A stretch of DNA of 64,000 bases from assembly GCF_000499845.2 (NCBI RefSeq), contig NC_023754.2, positions 23,408,611 through 23,472,610 on the forward strand, given 5' to 3'. How positions within the stretch are numbered: position 1 is the first letter of the stretch; each line of letters begins with the position of its first letter. The notes beneath the pieces are model-generated. The model did no database searches. It saw only the letters and a program-made list of their open reading frames with translations, and was not told the origin of the DNA. Shown one piece after another: positions 24,711-35,810 of the stretch. The DNA is from Phaseolus vulgaris. Taxonomy: Eukaryota > Streptophyta > Magnoliopsida > Fabales > Fabaceae. A program made the position numbers and the translations under genes.

Positions 24711-24796
24711 ATTTATATATAAAATATTTATATATAAAATATTTATATATAAAATATTTTTATATAAAATATTTTTATATAAAATATTTTTATATG
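24711..24796. repeat. 15-bp AT minisatellite
   Basis: About six tandem copies of aaaatatttatatat and close variants, inside the HD-ZIP IV relic between the exon-8 and exon-7 remnants. Confidence 0.75.
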
Positions 24797-25493
24797 TAAG
24801 TGTGAGAATTTCAACTATATTTTTCCTTACTTCAAAGAATAATAATTACTAAAATTGAATCAAATATAATAGATTAATTAAAGGACAATTTGTGAAATAA
24901 AAAAAAAAACTTATTTATTTTCATGACTTGACTAACAAAAAGTTGTCAATCCATCATTAAAAGGATTTTTAAATTAAAATATTTTTTCTAGTGTAAGATT
25001 TTTATACTAATTTATATTTGTTTAAGCTCAATTTGAAAACTTACCACCTAAAACCTGAACCTAATTAGGTATAGTTGGGGGAATACAAATTTAACCATAC
25101 TAATGGTTTAAACGAAAACATCAAAATGTAATGAAGTTGGGTTGACAAGGTTTGTAGATGGATCAATACCCATCTATAACCATATAGCTTACTAAGGTCA
25201 CATGTTAATTAAAAGCAAATTCAATTAAATGAATAAATAGTAATAGATTTGCAATAAAAAAAATTAAAATGAGTTACCTCCTTCGATTTAACAATCAGGT
25301 GGCATTGTGCTTCAAGTAAATCTCTCACGTTTATTGAAGTTCCAAAGTCACCATTTTGCTCCATACGCAGTACTGTTCCAAAGTCTGTTTAAATTAGCAG
25401 AATGACTTTAAAATTGAGTAAAGTGAGCAAGCATCAAAATAAAGTTAAAGTAAATAAATTTGTGTAGGATAAATAAATTTGATAATTATATAG

Positions 25494-25985
25494 TGTTGGG
25501 ATCCCTCCTTGATTTTATGGGAGATTATGACCAATGAATATTGTTAACACTATTGTGGGAAGTTGAATTATTGATACCCTCAATTAAGTCAATTAAGAAA
25601 GATAAATGTTGGGAATCTCTCCTTAATTTGATGGGAGATTAATCCATTGAATATATTCAATGATGGTCATTAAAAAGTATTTTGGGAATTGTAACTCTCT
25701 TGAAAATATAATGAGCATTAATCTCTTTCTGAATAAGTCTTTCTCTCATTTTATAAAGGGAACTTCTGAGGAAGAGAAAAAGAGATAGGAGATATCCACC
25801 ATAGTGTGAGATTAGAAATCCTAGTGAGAGACTAGAAAGATTTTGTATTTCATCCTTGTGAGATTGAGTGTTATTCTCGTGAAACAAATATTATAATCTT
25901 ACTTTTATAATAGAGACATTTTCTGAACTAGGTCCCGTAGATTTTTATTTTTTTTAATATTATGAGTTTTTGTAGTTAGTACATA
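25494..25985 (+). mobile_element. Solo LTR of a Ty1/copia-type retrotransposon (probable)
   Basis: It starts TGTTGGGATCCCTCC and contains phrases seen in plant copia LTRs: gatgggagatta, attctcgtgaaacaaa and aactaggtcccgtag. No second LTR or internal region is nearby. The phrase gttggga(a)tctctcctt...gggagatta occurs twice, about 110 bp apart (25495 and 25609), so the LTR holds an internal duplication or two stacked ends. No target duplication could be read; the right limit is approximate. It lies inside the HD-ZIP IV relic. Confidence 0.5.
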
Positions 25986-26760
25986 AACAAAATCTGTTTT
26001 TTTAATGGTTTATCTAGATAACCTTCAAATAAATATGGTAAAATGATCGAAAAATTGTGAAAAACAGCTACCAATAAAATTATAAGTGTAATTCCTTCCT
26101 TAGATGAAGTAAAATTCCCTGAAAAAAAAAATTAAGAAGTAATAAATTCACCATTTAAAACGATTACTAAAAAACAAGAAACTAGTATAAAAGATATTCA
26201 AAATATTCATAATCAGCTTAATTATACAAATCAATAATTATATCAAGTAGCAATAACCAAGAGAATGTGTAAAAAAACCTCACAGAAAATTCAAAAAACA
26301 GTATATAGTGGAATAGAAAATATTTAATAAAACATTTTAAGTTTTTGGAAAAAAAATTATGAGACTTACAAATAGGAAGGGATACTAATTCAACTTTAAA
26401 AGAAATAAATAGAAAAATTAGATTCTCTTAAAATATGAAAGATAAAAAAACCTGATTAAAAAACTGAATAGATAGATAGAGATTGCTCCATTGAGCAAGA
26501 GATCTATCAATTGTAGATCTTGTTGTATCTGCTGTGGATTACGACAATTAGCCCTTTCTTATATATCATTCACTCATAATCCAAAACCTAGCAAATTAAA
26601 ATTATAAGAAAAAACTGAAACTGATCAGAAAGAAGTAAAATTCATCTTACTTTTTTTATCAGAATTGTGCATGGTATGCCCTTTTTCTTTGTTTCAGCTT
26701 TGATTGTTACTGTGATTGTTGATCGTCACACACATTTGGTTGTAGTTTTTCAATATTAAA

Positions 26761-27557
26761 TATGTGCTTTTAATTTACATATAAACAAATTAAAAATATT
26801 TAATGTTTTCTTTAAGCAATTGAAACAGTTTCAAAATGGTTTATATTTATTTAATATATACTTTCTTTCTCAATCATGAATGTAATAATTTTATACTATT
26901 TTTTGTTTGTTTTAATATGTGTAATAAGGATATAATTAAATAATAATGAATATTTTTCCACTTTTTAAACAATAATCAAACAAATTTTGTTTTAAACGGT
27001 AAAAAAACTACGGGAAATGTTGTCATTTTCTCCATCTGTTCGATACATGCATATGCTAGTAAATAGATAACTAATAAGTTGTGGCAAGAGTAATGATATA
27101 CAATGAATCTATTTACGAATTGCATATATATGGGACACAGTACAATCTGAACATTATATATAAATGGTTCTTAAAAAATACTTTCCAAAAAGTAAATTGA
27201 TAATCACCTTACCCCTCTCTTCTTAAGAAGATGGAATAAAACTCTTTTTTTCATAATTTATAAAGAATATATTGGAAAAATATATAATTAGATATTATAT
27301 AATAAATATTTTGTTACCTCTCTTATTAAGAAGATGGAATTATTTTTTCATAATTTATAAATAATATATTAGAATAAAATATAAATAAATATTATATATA
27401 ACAAAAAAAAAATATTTCTTATCGATAAAAAAAAAAAACATTCAAGGAATATCAATCCAATATAAAAAGCACATAAAAATATCTCCAGAGAGGCATGCTT
27501 GAAACAATAAAAACCCAAGAAAGCCCAAAAACAGAGCCCACACCCAATCTCTGGATA
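26761..27557. other. Intergenic DNA
   Basis: AT-rich. Two near-identical phrases (cttaagaagatggaataaaactctttttttcataattta in broken form at about 27221, and again near 27327) form a loose duplication of about 105 bp. No gene is recognised. Confidence 0.35.
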
Positions 27558-27567
27558 CTATGTTGCG

Positions 27568-28025
27568 GGCTGCTTCTTCCTGCACCTCCATACCTTCTTG
27601 TGCCACCCCCATAAATTTTTCTTATTCCAAAAATACCCTTTTCAATATTCCGGATTACATAATCCGGAAGTCTTTTTCTAAATTCAGAATTAGCTTCTGG
27701 ATTATGTAATCCGGAAGTCTTTTGTGATTAGATTCCGGATTACATAATCCGGAAGTCTTTTCTATACATAAGATTAGCTTCCAGATTATGTAATCCGGAA
27801 GTCTTTTTTTCAGATGTGTTATTAGCTTCTGGATTACATAATCCGGAAGTCTTTTCTAAATATGAAATTGACTTCCGGATTATGTAATCCGGAATTTATC
27901 CGGATTACATAATCCATAGGCTTATTTTTTAAATTCAAGGAGGTGAAAAAAAAAGGATAAAATGGTATTTTCATATTTAGTATTGGGGTGGCACAAGAAG
28001 GTATGGAGGTGTAGGAAGAAAGAGT
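27568..28025. mobile_element. Mutator-like TIR element carrying a palindrome array
   Basis: A 458-bp unit flanked by identical 10-bp direct repeats CTATGTTGCG (27558-27567 and 28026-28035), fitting the 9-11 bp target duplication of Mutator-like elements. Its ends are inverted repeats sharing CTTCTTCCT(G/A)CACCTCCATACC and on through CTTCTTGTGCCACCCC. It encodes nothing long enough to be a transposase, so it is non-autonomous. The interior is the palindrome array listed separately. A relative with similar ends lies at about 34.58-34.85 kb. Confidence 0.75.
27648..27916. repeat. Array of seven 22-bp palindromes in alternating orientation
   Basis: TTCCGGATTA-CA-TAATCCGGAA and near copies occur at 27648-27669, 27695-27716, 27733-27754, 27779-27800, 27827-27848 and 27873-27894, with a shorter one near 27898-27916. 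The two-base centre alternates CA, TG, CA, TG, CA, TG, CA. Most spacers carry gtctttt plus 10-20 variable bases and attagc. Confidence 0.9.
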
Positions 28026-28035
28026 CTATGTTGCG

Positions 28036-28684
28036 TTTCCCACCCCCACATAAATAACAAACAAAGATAATAACAATAATATATTGAAAGTTAATTACAA
28101 TCTCAAAACTTGCATTATCAAACGGCAATATGACCATTTTTCATTTTTTTTAGATTTCATTTTTCAATTTTTTTTATCAAGCGACACCTTTTAATGTTAT
28201 TCAAATAATTCGTGTTAATGTAATGAATGACATTACGTATTCAATATCAACGAAAATTTGACTCAATTCAAAATAAATGATAATCCAACATTATACATAA
28301 ATGACACCAATACACCTCCGATAGGCAATCTTTTCTTGTATTGTATGCTCGGGAAGATATCATCCTACTTGTTATTTGTATGCTTTAATATTTTGGATGT
28401 CAATTCTTAATACATTTCTGTTTATGTTTTTGTTCAAAATGTGGAGTATGTATAAAATGTCATATGACACTAAAGTTAGTATTAAATGTGTAATTTAATT
28501 TAATGTTGGTGAACTAATTTAATGTTAATCAACCTAAATTATCGTAGATATCATAGTTAATCTATGCACTATAAAGACATAAAGTACAGATTCTCTATAA
28601 ATTCATACTTAAAAAATCTTTGTTTTGGATTATCGAGATGTTCTCACCTTAATAATTGAAAGACCACTTGACCGTATATTATAT
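28036..28684. other. Intergenic DNA, nothing recognised
   Basis: AT-rich. No gene or element is supported between the TIR element and the copia element. Confidence 0.35.
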
Positions 28685-28689
28685 AGTGT

Positions 28690-28969
28690 TGTTAATATAT
28701 TTAATTTTCTATTTTAAATTATTGGGCTTTGTTTGTTTGACCCAACTTTCCTTTTCTGTTTCAGCTAGATCTTAATCTTTTTCTTATATATACACCATGT
28801 ATTTTACTCTTTAATATACAAGTGAATAAAAGTTTATTTTATATTTATTTTTCTCTACAATTAGGATTCATCAAAACCTCTCTTTCTTCATTACGATTAC
28901 GTGCGATTACGTACGCTACATTAAAGCATCACATCAGACAAGGAATATTCATCTTCATTTACTGTAATA
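28690..28969 (+). repeat. 5' LTR of the copia element
   Basis: 280 bp, TGTTAATATATTTAATT ... CTGTAATA. It contains a TATA-like ttatatatac and ends immediately before the primer-binding site. Confidence 0.9.
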
Positions 28970-29226
28970 TGGTATCTGAGCCATTTCGAGCCTATCCTAG
29001 CGAGTATTTGTTGGGCCTATCGTGTCACCCGCTATCGGGCCGCTATCGGACCACCCATAATATATAGTCACACGCACGAGTTGGCAGTCTCGGCGTGAGG
29101 GGGTGTGTTGGAGATCCCACATCGACTAGAGATTAGAGCCTTTCATTGTATATAAGTGGGTGCAAACCTCAATCCTATGAGCCGGTTTTATGGGGTTAAG
29201 TTAGGCTTAAAGTCCACTTCGTAATA
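28970..29226 (+). mobile_element. Internal part and one LTR of a TRIM-like short-LTR element
   Basis: 28970-29105 has the layout of a miniature LTR element interior: primer site TGGTATCTGAGCC, then a GC-rich non-coding stretch (gggcctatcg, accacccataatatatagtc), ending in a polypurine run gtgaggggg. 29106-29226 is its 121-bp LTR (TGTTGGAGATCCCACATCGA ... TTCGTAATA), followed by TGGTA, a repeated start of a primer site. A related pair of segments lies at 41.0-41.5 kb. Confidence 0.65.
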
Positions 29227-29254
29227 TGGTACAGACAAAACACTATGGCATTAT

Positions 29255-30510
29255 AGACTAGGACACCCTTCACATGAAAGATTACAAACAACTTGATGTC
29301 AATAATGCATTTCTTCATGGTGATCTCCACGAAGAGAGATATACATGACCCCCCACCTGGCCTCTCTCTTCCTTCTCCCCAGCATGTTTGCAAGCTTCAA
29401 CGGTCTTTGTATGGCCTTCGTCAAGCTGGTCGCCAATGGTACGCCAAACTTTCTACTTTTCTTTTATCAAATAATTACTCTATTTCTGTTGCTGATCACT
29501 CTTTTTTTCTTAAATATAATAATGATAAATTCACTGTTATTCTTGTTTATGTTGATGACTTGCTCTTAACTGGTGATGACACGGAGGAAATCAATACAAT
29601 TACTGCATCCCTTCACCATCACTTCAAGATAAAAAATTTAGGTAATCTCACTTACTTTTTGGGACTGGAAATTGCTCGCAACAGTACTGGTCTTCATTTA
29701 AGTCAACGCAAGTATACTCTTGATCTCCTTTAAGAAACTGGCATGCTTGACTCTGCACCTGTGGCCACTCCTATGACTCACACCTCCCGTCTCTCTCCCG
29801 ACCAAGGCTCACCTCTCGATGCTGATGCCACTTCTCAATACAGAAGACTCCTTGGACGTCTAATTTACTTAACCAACACGCGACCAGACATCGCCTTCGT
29901 TGTCCACAATTTAAGTCAATTCATATCTGCACCCACAACTCATCATCAGCAAGCTGTCTCACGTCTTTTGCGTTACCTCAAGGGCACCCCTGGTGAAGGA
30001 CTATATTTTTCTCACACTAGTTCACTTCACCTTTGTGGTTTTAGTGACTCTGACTGGGCAACATATCCTACCACACGCAAATCTGTCACTGGATATTCCA
30101 TCTACTTAGGAGACTCCCTAATATCATGGAAATCAAAGAAGCAGTCAACTATCTCCCGCAGCTCCTTTGAAGTCGAGTATAGAGCCCTTGCCACCACCAC
30201 ATGTGAGTTACAATGGTTGTCTTACCTCCTTCAGGATTTACATCTACCTCTCTCCCAGCCTGCAACCCTGTACTGTGACAATAAATCTGCCCTTCAAATA
30301 ACTTCCAATCAAGTTTTTCATGAACGAACCAAGCATATCGAAATTGATTGCCACCTAGTTCGTGAAAAACTTAACTCTGGTCTCCTCAAACTACTACCCA
30401 TTACTTCTGCAATGCAAGTTGCTGACATATTCACCAAGCCCCTTGCTTCCGCACAATTCTCTACTCTCAAATCCAAGCTGGGCCTGACAAATATCTACTC
30501 CCCAGCTTGA
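29255..30510 (+). pseudogene. Copia reverse transcriptase / RNase H remnant
   Basis: Plus-strand coding remains of copia pol. The fragment begins within reverse transcriptase (QLDVNNAFLHGDL). A small frameshift of the insertion type lies near 29335-29345. It then shows KLQRSLYGLRQAGRQWY, the catalytic VYVDDLLLTG, and LGNLTYFLGLEI. A TAA at 29731-29733 interrupts the frame. The remainder to 30510 is open, with RRLLGRLIYLTNTRPDI, the RNase H region (GFSDSDWATYP, YRALATTTCEL, LYCDNKSAL) and a C-terminus HIEIDCHLVREKL. At least two lesions make it non-coding today. Confidence 0.88.
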
Positions 30511-30514
30511 GGGG

Positions 30515-30794
30515 TGTTAATATATTTAATTTTCTATTTTAAATTATTGGGCTTTGTTTGTTTGACCCAACTTTTCTTTTCTGTTTCAGCTAGGTCTTAA
30601 TCTTTTTCTTATATATACACCATGTATTTTACTCTCTAATATACAAGTGAATAAAAGTTTCTTTTATATTTATTTTTCTCTACAATTAGGGTTCATCAAA
30701 ACCTCTCTTTCTTCATTACAATTACGTGCGATTACGTACGCTACATTAAAGCATCACATCAGACAAGGAATATTCATCTTCATTTACGGTAATA
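30515..30794 (+). repeat. 3' LTR of the copia element
   Basis: 280 bp, nearly identical to the 5' LTR. It is preceded by a purine-rich ttgagggg and followed by the AGTGT target duplication. Confidence 0.9.
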
Positions 30795-30799
30795 AGTGT

Positions 30800-33059
30800 C
30801 TCAACCATATACTATACACAACCAATTTTACATTATTTATGAGTATCATTACATTCTTTATTGCTTTAAATTCACAATGTTTGCTCTTAATATAATGTCG
30901 TGTCTTTCTAATAGAGGTAAGCAAACAATAAATATGTGTTTTAATTTAAACCTAATTTGACCTTGCTTCACTAATAGAAACCTTATCATTCATGGACCAA
31001 AACATGACAAGTAACTTATAGGATATATATATATTAACATTATATATTCACCTAAAGGCTAAATCTTAAAAGGTTGAACATGCAAAATTTGAATGAAAAT
31101 GAAGAAATTCAACACTCACATCTAAAAAAAGGATCTATTTGAATGCATAAGACTCTCTTATACTTAGACCTAACAAGTTCTTCCACAAAATTTTTGTAAA
31201 CGAATATTGAGATTGCACTGCTTACTGAAAAGATTGTGGTTGGAGAAACTGTTGTCCAACAAGAAGTGACAGTCACAAACAATATCGAAGGATATTGGAG
31301 TCCTAGGCTTCAATTTGAAATGTTGGGGAATTTGAAGGATGAACAAATTTGGAAACGAAGCTATGTCAGAACACTAATTTAGGAATGAAGTATTACAATT
31401 TTTTTGTCGATGATGAGGTACTCATTGTCCCCTTTGTATTTTTTCTCTTTTAAGTTACAAATGGGGATAAATCCTAGTTGAGTCCTAAAATAAACATTTA
31501 TTTTACTTATTTAAAAAATTTATATTTTTTAAAACAAAAATTAAAGAGGAATAATAAAAAAACTTAAACTATATATGTACATATTTAAACGTTGAATTTT
31601 ACTTTTAAAGGAAATAATTAACAATTTTTTTTTAGTTTTAAATCTTTAAACACTTTTAATATCCAAAGATATCATTTTTCTAATGTTATCTTCTCTTCCT
31701 TTTTTTTAATTTTACTTATTATTTTATTATTATTATTATTATTATTATATTTTTTTAAAACGCTTTTTTTTATATTTTTTCCGAATTAATGCTACTTTAT
31801 TTTTGCCATTTTTATTAATTGAACATTATCAATAATTAAAAAAAGGCATATCATAAAATTAAAATATTTAATATTTTATTTAAGCAATTAAAATAATTTC
31901 AAGATTATTTATACATTTTAATATACGTTTTTATCTTTCTTAATTATAAATCTAATTAATTTTTTTGTATTATTTTTTATTTATTTTTAATGTGTAAAAA
32001 ATTATATAATTAAAAAATAAAAGTTAATAATTTTCTACTTTTAAATAAGAAACAAAAAAAGCTTTTAAAAAACGATTTAAATATAATGCTGTCATTATTC
32101 TTCAATATTTACGCTCACGTCCTAATAAATATATAAATATTTAATTTTTAGAAAGAGTAATGATATATAATACGATGAATCTATTTACGAATTTCTTGTG
32201 TGTCCATTTTAAAATAAATAGCAGAAAAATATTTCGTATTTCATAAAAATATAAGGGAAGGTGGATTTAAAACTAACAAACGGCCTTTTATTTATTTATT
32301 TCGAAAATAGACACAAATTAGTTAAAAATAGACATGTATTATTTGAAAAAAGTAACCAAAAATTGCACATTAATTATTTTACTCGTGTATTTTGAAAATG
32401 GACTAGTATTACTTTGCCTAATTGGTGTAACAGTGTAGTGCATTTAGAAGAGTTTATTTCAGCTTATTCAGATTTATTTTATGATATAAATATTTTTGTA
32501 AATTTGTTAAAAACTATACATAAAATAGTGTATAATATTTTTTTAATCAATAAAAAATAATAAATTAAAAAAAAACATAAAACATAAAACACTTAAAAAA
32601 ATACTCCAACCCTTAAAAAAATAGTTAAACAACATAAACAAAGTAATACACTATTATCAACCGTTATAACATACTATTTACAAAGATATAACGTTCAAAA
32701 AGATTTCAGAGACAAAGTAAATATATAGTCATATAAAACTATAAACAAGCAATATAAAACTATTTACTCAGTCATATAAAACTATTTATTATTTATTCAT
32801 ATTCCACCATTTTATTTATATTTATAAGGTACTTTATTGAAATATAACAAATAAGTTTTTAAAATATTAAATAATTTATACTTATATATAAAGGGAATTT
32901 CTCATTATAACTGTTTGGTACACACAAATTTTTTCTTATTCTATCCTTATTTAATATATCTTATTTTATTAATACAATGAAGTATTTTGTCATTTCATAT
33001 GAATTACTAATAAAAATTAATTTTTAATATTTTAAATTAATATTAATGTACAGTTTTTA
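30800..33059. other. AT-rich intergenic DNA
   Basis: No gene can be supported apart from the short unassigned frame listed separately. A TTA run lies at about 31721-31750. Confidence 0.35.
31200..31382 (+). other. Unassigned 60-codon open stretch
   Basis: Bounded by TAA (31197-31199) and TAG (31380-31382), this frame has no start codon near its beginning but looks protein-like (KIVVGETVVQQEVTVTNNIE, then YWSPRLQFEMLGNLKDEQIW). It could be an isolated exon relic of a gene or element. I do not recognise the family. Confidence 0.25.
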
Positions 33060-33064
33060 TATGA

Positions 33065-33870
33065 CTCTGTTTGGATTGAGAAAGGAATCTGGGAGGAGGG
33101 GAGGGACTGAATTTGTGAGGATTAGAGACGATGTGTAAGGATATGTGATGTTGTTTAGATTGAGGAATAATAGAATGAATTTGTGATGATGATTTAGTGT
33201 AAGTTTACAAATTTATCATTGTTATTAAAAAATATTTGAATAATGAATTATAATTTTTTTTTGTAAGTTTGAATTAATTAAATGTCTTTAATATATAATA
33301 TCCATAATATAAAATATTTTTGTGTTAAATTGAAATAAATTTATTAAATACATTAAAATTTATGAAAATAATATTTATTATTATATTCATTTATTACTTT
33401 ATATAACTATATATATTGTTGATATTATAATTTAATTTTTTTATTTTCATTATTTATAATTATACGTTGTTATTAATAGTATAATTAAATATTTTTAAAA
33501 TTATAAATAATAAAAAAAATTATGTAATATTTAATTTTGTATATTCTAATAAAATGCTTGCACAGGGATATTTAGGTAAAATACAATAATCCTACATAAG
33601 TCTCACAAATCTCTTCATTCTGTGAATAGTGAAAAATATCATGCACCTTCTCTCTCATCCAGTCCCCCCACTCTCAAAACCCTTGAAACAAACACAAAAA
33701 AATACTCCATCCTCCTCCCCCTCCCTCCTCCCTCATCGAAACAAACACACTTAACAAAGAGAACACACTCCCACACATTTTCACACAAAATCTCACATAA
33801 AATAAAATAACCCTCACTTTCAATCACTCTACTCCATTTTTTGTTTTTCAATTTGAACACATCTAAAATT
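33065..33870. mobile_element. Possible TIR element related to the one at 42-43 kb
   Basis: The left part (gtttggattgagaaagg ... gttgtttagattgagg ... tttacaaatttatc) resembles the reverse complement of 42940-43165. The right part is C-rich on the plus strand (cctcctccccctccctcctccctc), roughly complementary to the left-hand ggaggaggggagggac. The termini could not be fixed. Confidence 0.4.
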
Positions 33871-34570
33871 ATTTCTATATATAAATTACATTTCTATCTG
33901 TTATGAAAATTGAGAAAAAAAAAGTGAATATAGACATTGTGTTCCCACTAATATAAATATATAAGCGAATTATGAGAATATGTAATTTAATATGAAAAAA
34001 AAAGTGAGTTCTTCTTACCTCATGCACCCAATTTAACTTAAACATATCATCATTCAACATTTGAAAATCATATATAAAAGGATTATCAACTAATTTCAAA
34101 CATCAAACATGCATAAATATAACTATACTCATTCAGATTGATGTTCAACTAAATTCTTAAATTTATTTCATTTACAATAGTTTATCAAATGTACTTTCTT
34201 ACTTAAAAATGACTTGCACTCCAAGCAAAAACTAGAGAAAATGCTAAAATTAAACTTAAAACAACATAATAAAATCAAGCCTAAATTAAACTAGAGAATT
34301 ATGTTTTCACTTGATCAAACCAATATTAAACTCAATACTAATAAAAAAATGAATTGAAATATTTAGAGAAAAAACACTTATTCTTAATTGAAGTTTGTTT
34401 GAGTATATTTGATCTTCAATACGGTAGTTTTGGTAAGATGGAATTTGATTTTGAAAAAAAAATAAGAATTGAATTAAAAGAAAATTAGATCAGAGAGGAG
34501 TTGAAGAAAGGAAGAAAGGAAAGAAAAAAGAAGAACGGAAAAAGAAGAAAAGGCAATTTCTTTATCTACT
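33871..34570. other. Intergenic DNA, nothing recognised
   Basis: AT-rich. Short frames only, none with recognisable motifs. Confidence 0.3.
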
Positions 34571-34574
34571 TCCA

Positions 34575-34852
34575 TATTTTTTTCCTGCACCTCCATAAAT
34601 CCTTCAATTTCAAAATCACCCTTGAACAAAAGGTACAAAAATTCATTTCTAAATTGCATAATTCCTAGACTTTTGAACTCTAAAATTCGAAATATAATTT
34701 CAAATTTCAAATTTTAGAATTTGAAACATACAATTTTGTATTTTGAATTTTAGAATTCGAAATGATGTCAACAATACAGATGAAAAAAATGATAAAACTG
34801 TCATTTCACTTCTATGGAGATGCTGAAAGAAAACACGGAGGTGCAGGAAGAT
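34575..34852. mobile_element. TIR element related to the palindrome-carrying element
   Basis: The left end TTTCCTGCACCTCCAT (34581-34596) and right end GGAGGTGCAGGAAG (34837-34850) are inverted and share the core TTCCTGCACCTCC with the ends of the 27.57-28.03 kb element. The interior has aattttagaatttgaaa-type AT palindromes instead of the CCGG ones. No long frame; a target duplication is not evident. Confidence 0.5.
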
Positions 34853-35322
34853 ATTGCCAGAAGAAAATAGATAAAAGAAAGTTTATAAAGCTAGGCCCAA
34901 TGGGTCTTAGAATGACAAAATACTATTTGAAGTCCACCTAGAATGACAAAATTTTATTCTGACAACTCAATTCTAACAAGCTTCGCCTCAATTAAATCCA
35001 TTGCGGTTATCCATTATTTTTATTCTAAAATTCGACTATACCATGATCTTGTCATCTCCTCCCGACAATTCCCACCACATAGGTTTGATGCCAAGGATAA
35101 TTATAAAGAAAATAATATCTTTATCTCGTAATCAAAATCATTTTATAGATACGTATAAAATAAAAATATATAAATAATTTAAAATTGAAGTATATGTAGG
35201 TAATTTTGTTGTCTTATATCATTATGCAAAATGGCACATAAACAAGATCCTACAACTCCCAACAAATAATGGAAGCAAAACTTCCATCGATATGATCTTT
35301 CATAAAAAGGAAAAAGAAAATA
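34853..35322. other. Downstream flank of HD-ZIP IV copy 2
   Basis: Non-coding; includes the probable 3' UTR of the minus-strand gene. Confidence 0.35.
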
Positions 35323-35772
35323 TTAAAACTCTAAATTAGAACCATTTATCAAAGCATGGTTTATATTTTGTATTGTTGAGGTCATGAGAGAGTTAACAAC
35401 CGTCTTTGATTCTGCTATCATAGTTGTTGGACCATTCATCATTATTTGGAAAGCCACAGTCAATAGAGTACTGTGTGTTCTTGTATCATCACTTCCACTG
35501 CTCCATGCAGAAGCATTTGTAATAGATTGCTCATCCTTTGAGATGACAATGCCTGATGGAAAAATTGCCAATGTTGTTGATTCTTCACCATTTATTGCCA
35601 TCTTTATGTCAGATATATTGATGGGGGAATATACAACATATGATCCCAAAGGATCAATACAACTTTCTTGAATAATAGCCATGTTATTTGCATTTCGGTG
35701 GACGGGCTGTTTCATATCAATCATTAAAACAATTTTAATCAATAATACAATAAAGTAAAAGAAAACTAAATT

Positions 35773-35810
<38 letters not shown>

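Larger units (their letters stand above)
23690..26760 (-). pseudogene. Relic of a third HD-ZIP IV gene
   Basis: Fragments collinear with the HD-ZIP IV gene at 35.3-39.8 kb lie here in the same order and strand. 26633-26740 matches exon 1 (coding side CATGG..., phrases ttcatcttact, catggtatgcc, gattgttactgtgattgt). 26508-26560 matches part of its intron 1 (tagatcttgt...gctgt). 25265-25420 matches exon 7 (TATGGAGCAAAATGGTGACT against TATGGAGCAGAAAGATGGCT). 24505-24615 matches exon 8 (aatgaatataatcat). 24255-24335 matches exon 9 (tatagttgc, gagttccaat, actctcataac). 23700-23735 may be exon 10 (catctttatgtca). Exons 2-6 are not found, exon 7 carries a frameshift with stop, and an LTR lies between exon 7 and exon 1. 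It is non-functional. Even intron sequence is shared, so it probably arose by duplication of the copy at 35.3 kb. Confidence 0.75.
28690..30794 (+). mobile_element. Truncated Ty1/copia retrotransposon, chimeric with a short-LTR element
   Basis: Two 280-bp LTRs (28690-28969 and 30515-30794) differ at only a handful of positions and are flanked by the 5-bp duplication AGTGT (28685-28689 and 30795-30799). After the 5' LTR comes a primer-binding site like initiator tRNA-Met (TGGTATCTGAGCCA, 28970-28983). A G-rich polypurine-like run (ttgagggg) precedes the 3' LTR. The interior is only 1545 bp: gag, protease and integrase are gone, and part of reverse transcriptase plus RNase H remains. Between the primer site and the reverse transcriptase sits the inside and one LTR of another, short element (28984-29226). 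LTR similarity suggests a fairly recent insertion. Confidence 0.9.

Noticed and set aside
27648..27916. CRISPR-like array (short palindromic repeats with spacers)
   Set aside because: The host is a plant nuclear genome, repeats alternate in orientation, spacers share sequence, and the array sits inside a TIR element with a target duplication.
33622..33810. Ser/Pro/His-rich 62-codon frame
   Set aside because: Low-complexity C-rich DNA at the edge of a probable TIR element; no gene features.
35384..35671. A 95-codon plus-strand frame
   Set aside because: Antisense to the last exon of HD-ZIP IV copy 2.
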